The notes under the pieces: model-generated
Databases searched by the model: none
What the model was told of the DNA's origin: nothing
Seen by the model: only the letters and a program-made list of their open reading frames with translations
Translations under genes and position numbers: made by a program
DNA from: Corynebacterium provencense
Lineage (GTDB): Bacteria; Actinomycetota; Actinomycetes; Mycobacteriales; Mycobacteriaceae
DNA: 36,932 nt
Reading direction: 5' to 3'
NCBI GenBank assembly: GCA_900049755.1
Contig: LT160592.1
Location: 1,303,950 to 1,340,881, forward strand
Shown here: piece by piece, positions 31,590 through 36,932 of the stretch
Layout: the number at the start of each line of letters is the position of its first letter
Numbering within the stretch: the first letter of the stretch is position 1

Positions 31590-32210
31590 ATGACACATCC
31601 TGAACAGACCCCGTCCCCCACACCCGGACGCCGGGACCCGGAAGGACGACGCGCCGCCATTCTCCGCGCCGCCGCGGAACTGATCTGCGAATCCGGCGTC
31701 CACGGACTGACCCACCGCGCGGTCGCAGCACGGGCAGGCGTCGCGGTAGGGTCCACCACCAGGTACTTCACCACGATCAACGACCTGCGTGCCGAAGCCC
31801 TCCGCACCCTCGCCGACGACAACGAGCGGGATCTCGCAGGCATCGCCGACCTCATCCGGGACGCCGACCTCACCGACATCTCCTCCCCCGCCACCCGGCA
31901 GGCCATCGCCGACTGCGCCGACGTGCTGCACGGCTTCCTGTCCAACACCAGACAGGTGCACGCGACCCTGGTGATGCTGGGCACAGCGACCACCGACGCC
32001 CCTCTCCGGACAATCGCACTGCAGTGGTCTGACCAGCTCAGTGACCTGCTCGCCGCACAGGTGGGCACGGTACGCGCCACCGCGGCCGTCGCCTACATCG
32101 ACGGAGTGACGGTCCATGCCGCCCTCCACGACACCCCGGTCAGCCGACCCGCCCTCGCCGCCGCCCTCACCGCCATCATCGGAATGCCCCCCACACAGGA
32201 GGACCAGTGA
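31590..32210 (+). CDS. TetR-family transcriptional repressor
   Basis: A 206-residue regulator. The N-terminal HTH is GLTHRAVAARAGVAVGSTTR (residues about 39-58), followed by the YFTTINDLRAEAL helix. A helical ligand-binding domain makes up the rest. The start is ATG 31590 with AGGGAG 5 nt upstream, directly behind a 50-bp dyad. It is coupled by a GTGA overlap to an MFS exporter, the standard layout in which a drug ligand releases the repressor and induces efflux. Confidence 0.9.
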   Translation: MTHPEQTPSPTPGRRDPEGRRAAILRAAAELICESGVHGLTHRAVAARAGVAVGSTTRYFTTINDLRAEALRTLADDNERDLAGIADLIRDADLTDISSPATRQAIADCADVLHGFLSNTRQVHATLVMLGTATTDAPLRTIALQWSDQLSDLLAAQVGTVRATAAVAYIDGVTVHAALHDTPVSRPALAAALTAIIGMPPTQEDQ

Positions 32211-33751
32211 CCACGCCCCGGACCGACTCCCGGCCACACCCGTCAGCACACCTCTCTCGCACCGCCAGGTGGGCCGCCACCGGCGTCCTCACCGCCAGCC
32301 TGCTCGTCATCACGATGGACATGACGATCCTCACGATCGCGCTTCCTTCGATGGCCGCCGAGATACAGCCGACCTCCACACAGCAGCTGTGGATCATGGA
32401 CGTCTACTCCCTCGTCCTCGCCGGACTGCTCGTCCCCTGGTCAGCGGTGGCAGACCGGTGGGGCCGCAAGAAGATGCTCATGCTGGGCTACAGCTTCTTC
32501 ATCCTCGCCTCCCTGCTCGTCGTCGTCGCAGACAGTGCCGCAGAGGTCATCGCCATCAGGGCCTTCCTCGGCGTCGGAGGGGCGATGATCATGCCCCAGA
32601 CCCTGTCGATGATCCGGGTTCTGTTCACCGACCTCAGAGAACGCGCCACAGCCCTGAGCATCTGGGCGGCCATCTCCGGCCTGGGATCGGCCCTCGGCCC
32701 CCTGGTCGGAGGCATCCTCCTGGAACACTTCAGCTGGCATGCGGCGTTCCTCATCAACGTTCCGCTGATGGGGGCGGCGATCATCGCCGGGTACTTCCTC
32801 CTGCCCGAATCCACGGTCGGTTCCCCCGGCCGATGGGACTGGGTGGCCGCAGTCCAGTCGATGGTCGGCATGGTCCTCCTGGTCTGGTCCGTCAAAGAGT
32901 TCGGCAAGGAGGCGTCCCTCGCCGTGCCGGAGGCACTGGCCGCCTTCGCGGCCGCCGTCGCGGTACTCGCCTGGTTCACCCTGCGGTGCCTGCGGAGCGA
33001 CTCCCCCCTGCTGGAACTGCGCCTGTTCCGCAGCCGCCCGTTCACCGCAGGGATCATCGCCGCACTGGGGTCGACGTTCGCCATGATCGCAGCACTGCTT
33101 CTCCTCGCACAGTGGCTGCAGCTCGTCGACGGAGCGGGCCCGGTCGAGACCGGCGTGAAACTCATCCCGGTGGCGGTCGCCGCTGCTCTCGCCTCGGTGG
33201 CGGCACCGGTGCTCAGCCGCAGAATCGGATCGCGCGGAGTTGTCGCGGGCGGGATCATCCTCGCCGGTGCCGGAATGCTGTACATGGGTCTCTCCCCGTC
33301 CGGAGTGAGTTACCCCGTGATCCTCGTCGCCATGCTCCTCGTCGGCGCGGGAGTGGGGTCACTGGCCGTCGCCTCCGCCATGATCATGGGCGGTTCACCC
33401 GAGGACAAGGCGGGCAACGCCGGAGCCCTCGAGGAGGCGTCCTACGAGATCGGGGGCGTCCTCGGCGTCGCCGTACTCGGCAGCATCTCCGCGCTGGTGT
33501 TCCGTGACCACCTCACTTCTCTCGCCGGGGGACTGGGACTGCCGGAGGAGCTCACAGACCCGGCCGGTGAATCCCTCGGCGCGGCGATGCACATCGCCGG
33601 GGAGGCCGGACTTCCCGATCTGGCGTCATCGGCCGCGGAAGCGTTCACGGACTCGCTCCAGACCGCCGGAATCGCCGGCGGCCTGCTGATGCTCGCCGTG
33701 GGTGTGGCCGTCTTCTTCATCACCCCGAAGGGAACACAGGCGGCGCACTGA
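32207..33751 (+). CDS. MFS multidrug exporter, DHA2 (14-TMS) family
   Basis: A 514-residue proton-driven exporter of the EmrB/QacA/SmvA/LfrA group. Family marks are the TM1 motif MDMTILTIALPSMAAEI (DHA2 motif D1), VYSLVLAGLLVPWSAVADRW with the RWGRKKM loop, and motif C in GLGSALGPLVGGIL. The length fits 14 membrane helices. It starts with GTG overlapping the TetR stop. Likely substrates are lipophilic cationic drugs or disinfectants; none can be named from sequence alone. Confidence 0.92.
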   Translation: MTTPRTDSRPHPSAHLSRTARWAATGVLTASLLVITMDMTILTIALPSMAAEIQPTSTQQLWIMDVYSLVLAGLLVPWSAVADRWGRKKMLMLGYSFFILASLLVVVADSAAEVIAIRAFLGVGGAMIMPQTLSMIRVLFTDLRERATALSIWAAISGLGSALGPLVGGILLEHFSWHAAFLINVPLMGAAIIAGYFLLPESTVGSPGRWDWVAAVQSMVGMVLLVWSVKEFGKEASLAVPEALAAFAAAVAVLAWFTLRCLRSDSPLLELRLFRSRPFTAGIIAALGSTFAMIAALLLLAQWLQLVDGAGPVETGVKLIPVAVAAALASVAAPVLSRRIGSRGVVAGGIILAGAGMLYMGLSPSGVSYPVILVAMLLVGAGVGSLAVASAMIMGGSPEDKAGNAGALEEASYEIGGVLGVAVLGSISALVFRDHLTSLAGGLGLPEELTDPAGESLGAAMHIAGEAGLPDLASSAAEAFTDSLQTAGIAGGLLMLAVGVAVFFITPKGTQAAH

Positions 33752-33759
33752 GCTGTGGA

Positions 33760-34065
33760 TCAGGCGCCGGTACGCTCACGGTGCCGGCACCCCGGCCAGC
33801 AGCACGGACGCCGCTTCCCCTCCTCCAGCTCCTCGCAGGTCCGGCGGATACGTCGGGCCCGTGTCTTCGCCTGCTTCGCATCCTCGACCCAGCAGATGAA
33901 TTCGTTGCGTGCCAGCGGCGTGATGTCCTCCCACAGTTCAATGACAGGCCGGGCCACCGCCGACGCGCCGTCGTCGCCGGGTCCACGGTCACCGCCGAGG
34001 ATCGCGTCCCGCAGGTCATCGGGCAGTTCGTGGACGACGCCACCGGAGACGTTCACTTCATTCAT
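33760..34065 (-). CDS. YdeI/OmpD-associated family protein (short)
   Basis: A 101-residue protein. The C-terminal half (WEDITPLARNEFICWVEDAK, then RARRIRRTCEELEEGKRRPCCWPGC) is the OmdA/YdeI-type domain sometimes annotated bacteriocin-protection. ATG 34065 is chosen. Upstream in-frame codons to 34167 translate a 12-bp tandem repeat into SVSLSMSLS-type filler. Biochemical function is not established. Convergent with the MFS gene, 8 bp apart. Confidence 0.75.
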   Translation of the reverse strand: MNEVNVSGGVVHELPDDLRDAILGGDRGPGDDGASAVARPVIELWEDITPLARNEFICWVEDAKQAKTRARRIRRTCEELEEGKRRPCCWPGCRHRERTGA

Positions 34066-34089
34066 GGGCACGACGCTACCTGGAACGGC

Positions 34090-34130
34090 GGAAAGGGACA
34101 TGGAAAGGGACACGGAAAAGGACACGGAAC
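34090..34130. repeat. 12-bp tandem repeat, about 3.3 copies
   Basis: The units GGAAAGGGACAT, GGAAAGGGACAC and GGAAAAGGACAC plus a partial GGAAC lie in the promoter region of the YdeI-like gene. The purine-rich strand is the plus strand. Confidence 0.7.
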
Positions 34131-34237
34131 GCGCAGGATCGGCCCGCACGTATTCACACACATTCACACATCACTGCACGCGAAGGCCCGGCGTGCGATC
34201 ATCCGCACACTGCGCCACCCGGGAACCGGGCCGCCGG

Positions 34238-35080
34238 TCACACCCGGAAGTGCTGCACCGCGGCCCAGGCCGGATCAACGTCGTCGACCAGAGAGGCTTC
34301 CCCGAGCTCCCACGTCGAGACTGTCGCCCGCAGGGTGTTGAGGACATGGTCCGGGTCCGCGCCCGGGGACCCGAGATAGTAGTGCAGGACCACGACGTCA
34401 TCCGTGCCCTCACCTGCTGCCGCAGTGATGCTCCCGTCCCCCGACCGCCCCTCACCCGACCGGTGCACCACCGCGACCGGCAGCCCCGCCCTGTTCTCCC
34501 GCACCGTCGCGGTCAGGGCGTCCTCCAGAGCGAGAACCGTGGACCGCACCTGCGCCCCGGTGAGGTCGGACGCCGAGACCGGGTCGACATGCAGGGACAC
34601 CACGACATGCCTGTCGTGACCGGGCGCGACCGACGGGGCGAGGGGCACCAGGGTACGGACCACGGCCGGCGCCCCGTCGAGATGCATACGGAGTTCAGTC
34701 CACTCCGGATCCCCGTCCGGGTCGACGGCGTCCGACGCCATGCGCTCGACCATGGCATGTAACCCGCCCATCGTGACCGCGTGCGCGGGACTGTGGTCGG
34801 TGACCTCGACCGTGCCGATCCAGGTTTCGGCGACGACACTGCCGAGGGCGGCGTCCAGCAGCTCCCGCGCCACAGAGACATCCGGGGCCACGGTCGTCCC
34901 GGCGCTCCCGAAAAGGCCGGACCGCAGTGCCGCGGTCTTCGCCGAGCCCCAGTTGGGGTGCCACAGGGTGACGTGGAGGAGGGTGTGCCCCGAGCGGACA
35001 CCGATGCGGCAGTCCGCCGGGTCGTAGACCAGACCGTCAGGGCCGGTCAAAGGGCCGGTCACAGGGCCGGTCCCCGTCAC
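34238..35080 (-). CDS. Hypothetical protein coupled to metB
   Basis: A 280-residue protein of unknown family with no membrane segment. Notable are an N-terminal VTGPLTGP-type repeat, a central part predicted alpha/beta (SVARELLDAALGSVVAETW), and a C-terminal strand-rich part (DDVVVLHYYLGSPGADPDHV). The GTG start overlaps the metB stop (GTGA, 35077-35080), so it is translated together with cystathionine gamma-synthase. A link to methionine metabolism is possible only by position. Confidence 0.65.
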   Translation of the reverse strand: MTGTGPVTGPLTGPDGLVYDPADCRIGVRSGHTLLHVTLWHPNWGSAKTAALRSGLFGSAGTTVAPDVSVARELLDAALGSVVAETWIGTVEVTDHSPAHAVTMGGLHAMVERMASDAVDPDGDPEWTELRMHLDGAPAVVRTLVPLAPSVAPGHDRHVVVSLHVDPVSASDLTGAQVRSTVLALEDALTATVRENRAGLPVAVVHRSGEGRSGDGSITAAAGEGTDDVVVLHYYLGSPGADPDHVLNTLRATVSTWELGEASLVDDVDPAWAAVQHFRV

Positions 35081-36345
35081 AGTGAATCCAGCGCCTGTGC
35101 CAGGTCAGCCAGAAGATCGTCGATGTCCTCGATGCCCACGGAGATCCGCACCAGATCATTCGGCACCTCGAGGGCGGAACCGGCCGCGGACTGGTGGGTC
35201 ATCTTCGCCGGATGTTCCAGGAGTGACTCCACACCTCCGAGGGACTCTGCCAGGCAGATGAGCCTGGTCGACTCGCAGAACCGGAGCGCGGCGTCCTCTC
35301 CTCCGGCGAAGCGGACCGAGACCATCGCCCCGAATCCGGTCATCTGACGTGCCGCGACCTCGTGCCCCGGATGCGAGGGCAGTCCCGGGTACAGCACGGT
35401 CGAGATCTCCGGACGGGACTGCAGGAAACCGGCGACAGCGGCAGCGTTGGAACAGTGCCGGTCCATACGCACACCCAGGGTCTTGATGCCCCGGTAGGTC
35501 AGGTAGGCGTCGAAAGGACCGGGCACCGCACCCACCCCTCCCTGCAGGAAGAGCAGTTCACTGTCGAGATCCTCGTCGTCGGTGACGATGACGCCGCCGA
35601 CGACGTCGGAATGGCCTCCGAGATACTTCGTGGTCGAGTGCATCACCACGTCGGCACCGAGGCCGAGGGGCTTCTGCAGATAGGGGCTGGCGAAGGTGTT
35701 GTCCACCACCAGCTTCGCCCCGTGCCCGGCGTCCTTCAGCGCTGCGGCGGTCGCCGCAATGTCGGTGATGCCCAGCATGGGGTTGGTCGGGGTCTCCAGC
35801 CAGACCAGCCGGGTGTTGTCCTGCAGCGCCGCGGTCACCTCTGCAGTGTCGGCGGTGTCAACGATCGAGCAGGTCACCCCCCATTCCCGGTAGGTGGTGT
35901 CGATGAGCCGGAAAGTTCCCCCGTAGGCGTCACTGCCGAGAATGAGATGGTCCCCGGGGCGCAGCAGTGCGCGCAGCAGAGTGTCGGTCGCCGCCATACC
36001 GGAGCCGAAGGCCCGCCCGAAACGGCCGCCCTCCAGGGCGGCGACGGCCTGCTCGACCGCGGTGACCGTCGGATTGCCGCACCGCGAATACTCGAAACCG
36101 CCACGCAGCCGCGCCACCCCGTCCTGGGCGTACGTCGTGGACGCGTACACGGGGACGTTGACCGCACCGGTCTGACTGTCCGGGGCATAGCCGGCGTGGA
36201 TCGCGTTCGTGTTGAAGCCGAAGGGACGCCCCGACGCATCGGCGAGCCGGGACGCGGTGGCGTGGGATGCCTCGCGACGGGCGGCGGTACCTGCGTCCGC
36301 CCGGTTGTCGTGCTCGGTGTGCAGGGAGGGGTCAGCGCTGTTCAT
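35077..36345 (-). CDS. metB: Cystathionine gamma-synthase
   Basis: PLP enzyme of methionine synthesis, joining an O-acylhomoserine with cysteine to give cystathionine (cytosolic). From residue 42 on it closely resembles the corynebacterial MetB: FNTNAIHAGY, YASTTYAQDG, GSGMAATDTLLRALL, ETPTNPMLGI. The PLP lysine is K240 in MHSTTKYLGGHSDVVGG. The C-terminus has CLAESLGGVESLLEHPAKMT and the final LVRISVGIEDIDDLLADL. The N-terminus is about 35 residues longer than I recall for C. glutamicum MetB, and an AGGAGA site precedes ATG 36345. TAGGAT (minus strand, 36403-36408) could be the -10 element. I see no TAGAC-N6-GTCTA McbR site. Confidence 0.94.
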   Translation of the reverse strand: MNSADPSLHTEHDNRADAGTAARREASHATASRLADASGRPFGFNTNAIHAGYAPDSQTGAVNVPVYASTTYAQDGVARLRGGFEYSRCGNPTVTAVEQAVAALEGGRFGRAFGSGMAATDTLLRALLRPGDHLILGSDAYGGTFRLIDTTYREWGVTCSIVDTADTAEVTAALQDNTRLVWLETPTNPMLGITDIAATAAALKDAGHGAKLVVDNTFASPYLQKPLGLGADVVMHSTTKYLGGHSDVVGGVIVTDDEDLDSELLFLQGGVGAVPGPFDAYLTYRGIKTLGVRMDRHCSNAAAVAGFLQSRPEISTVLYPGLPSHPGHEVAARQMTGFGAMVSVRFAGGEDAALRFCESTRLICLAESLGGVESLLEHPAKMTHQSAAGSALEVPNDLVRISVGIEDIDDLLADLAQALDSL

Positions 36346-36590
36346 GCAGGGTTCTCCTGGGGACGGTGTCGGGGGCGGCGGACTGCGGTTCCACGTCCGG
36401 CCATCCTAGTCCGGCAATCCTATCGAACCGTCCGGACCGCCCGGACCGCCCCTGCCGCGGACCGTCCCCGCCGTACCGGATGCTGAGAAAAAGTACGGGG
36501 GTGTTCCGCGGGGGTTAAGGTAACACTTCCCTGGGAAGAGGGTTAGTACCCGTGCCATCACCGTGACGGTACTGACGAAAGGTTCTTCCC

Positions 36591-36932
36591 ATGGCCCCTG
36601 TCTCCGGTTCCACCGGCTCCACCACCTCACCCGGATCCCCCCGCTCCGACAGCACCCCCACCGGCCGCGAATCCGCCGGTCGCCACCGCCGGGCACAGGC
36701 ACCCCGGACCCCACGCCGGAAGGCGTGGCTCGCCGGCGCTCTCGGCCTCGGTACCGCTCTCACACTCGGCGCCGGGACGCTGGCGATCCCGACCGCCGCC
36801 GCCCAACGCTCCCTCGCCGACAGCTTCAACCCCGCCCAGCTCGATGAACTGCTGACCAACGACCTCATCCTCGACTACCTCGAGGTGTGCCGCTCCACCC
36901 CGGCCACCGAGGACCCCGCCGGCGATGCCGCC
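36591..36932 (+). CDS. Secreted protein, N-terminal part (runs off the window)
   Basis: The frame is open from ATG 36591 to the window end (114 codons). A GAAAGG ribosome site lies about 9 nt upstream. The first 35 residues are Ser/Thr/Pro-rich. Then RRKAWLAGALGLGTALTLGA forms a signal peptide preceded by several arginine pairs, with probable cleavage after TAAAQ (AxA-like). The mature part begins SLADSFNPAQLDELLTNDL and contains one Cys. No family is recognised from this fragment. A long charged n-region with RR suggests possible Tat export, without a complete RRxFLK motif. The upstream region has a short GTTA-AGG-TAAC dyad at about 36515-36525. Confidence 0.6.
   Translation, partial: MAPVSGSTGSTTSPGSPRSDSTPTGRESAGRHRRAQAPRTPRRKAWLAGALGLGTALTLGAGTLAIPTAAAQRSLADSFNPAQLDELLTNDLILDYLEVCRSTPATEDPAGDAA

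Noticed and set aside
32116..33507. 463-codon plus-strand frame overlapping the MFS exporter
   Set aside because: Arg/His/Pro-rich shadow in another frame of the transporter, which has the full DHA2 motif set.

Overview
The window is GC-rich actinobacterial DNA, most likely from Corynebacterium or a close relative. Support comes from cystathionine gamma-synthase (35077-36345), which closely resembles my recollection of the C. glutamicum enzyme, from an MTB12-antigen-like secreted protein, from OafA-type acyltransferases of the corynebacterial envelope type, and from dense GTG starts and ATGA-type overlaps. No tRNA, rRNA, CRISPR array, transposase or complete insertion sequence was seen.

Region 1 (1-3884) looks like damaged assembly. 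Two 38-bp stretches (67-104 and 2632-2669) match the Illumina Nextera mate-pair junction adapter at 30/38 and 31/38 positions. Bases 1-66 are a degraded copy of 4404-4469, and 2674-2765 a degraded copy (85/92) of 751-842. Both have the order and orientation expected when a circularised fragment is read through its junction. The three genes here (PutA C-terminal half, SDR oxidoreductase, GlpD-like oxidoreductase) each lack their N-terminus next to these scars.

Region 2 (3998-11327): an unknown protein, two tandem paralogous membrane acyltransferase-3/SGNH proteins that probably modify cell-envelope glycans or lipids, and a DUF559/AbiEi-like protein. Region 3 (11328-14253): a nested inverted-repeat element, an aldo/keto reductase, and a two-gene cassette of unknown function with visibly lower GC. 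Region 4 (14254-23811): a translationally coupled peptide-type ABC importer operon ending in a fused alkylhydroperoxidase-domain protein (KPN_01854/Avi_7169/Avi_7170-type context), divergent from a FAD/NAD(P)-binding protein followed by a 3-methyladenine DNA glycosylase.

Region 5 (23812-25703): one AlbA_2/ATPase/winged-helix gene bracketed by two perfect 131-bp direct repeats full of 12-bp-spaced iterons and a 22-bp palindrome. This is the best candidate for an undescribed unit. Region 6 (25704-30085): one compact gene run encoding a methyltransferase, a cupin, an ArsR/SufR-like regulator with cysteines, an MTB12-like protein, and an ABC ATPase and permease. Region 7 (30400-33751): a zinc alcohol dehydrogenase with a terminator, then a TetR-MFS drug-efflux pair under a 50-bp dyad operator. 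Region 8 (33760-36932): a YdeI/OmpD-associated protein, metB with a coupled unknown gene, and the start of a secreted protein cut by the window end.
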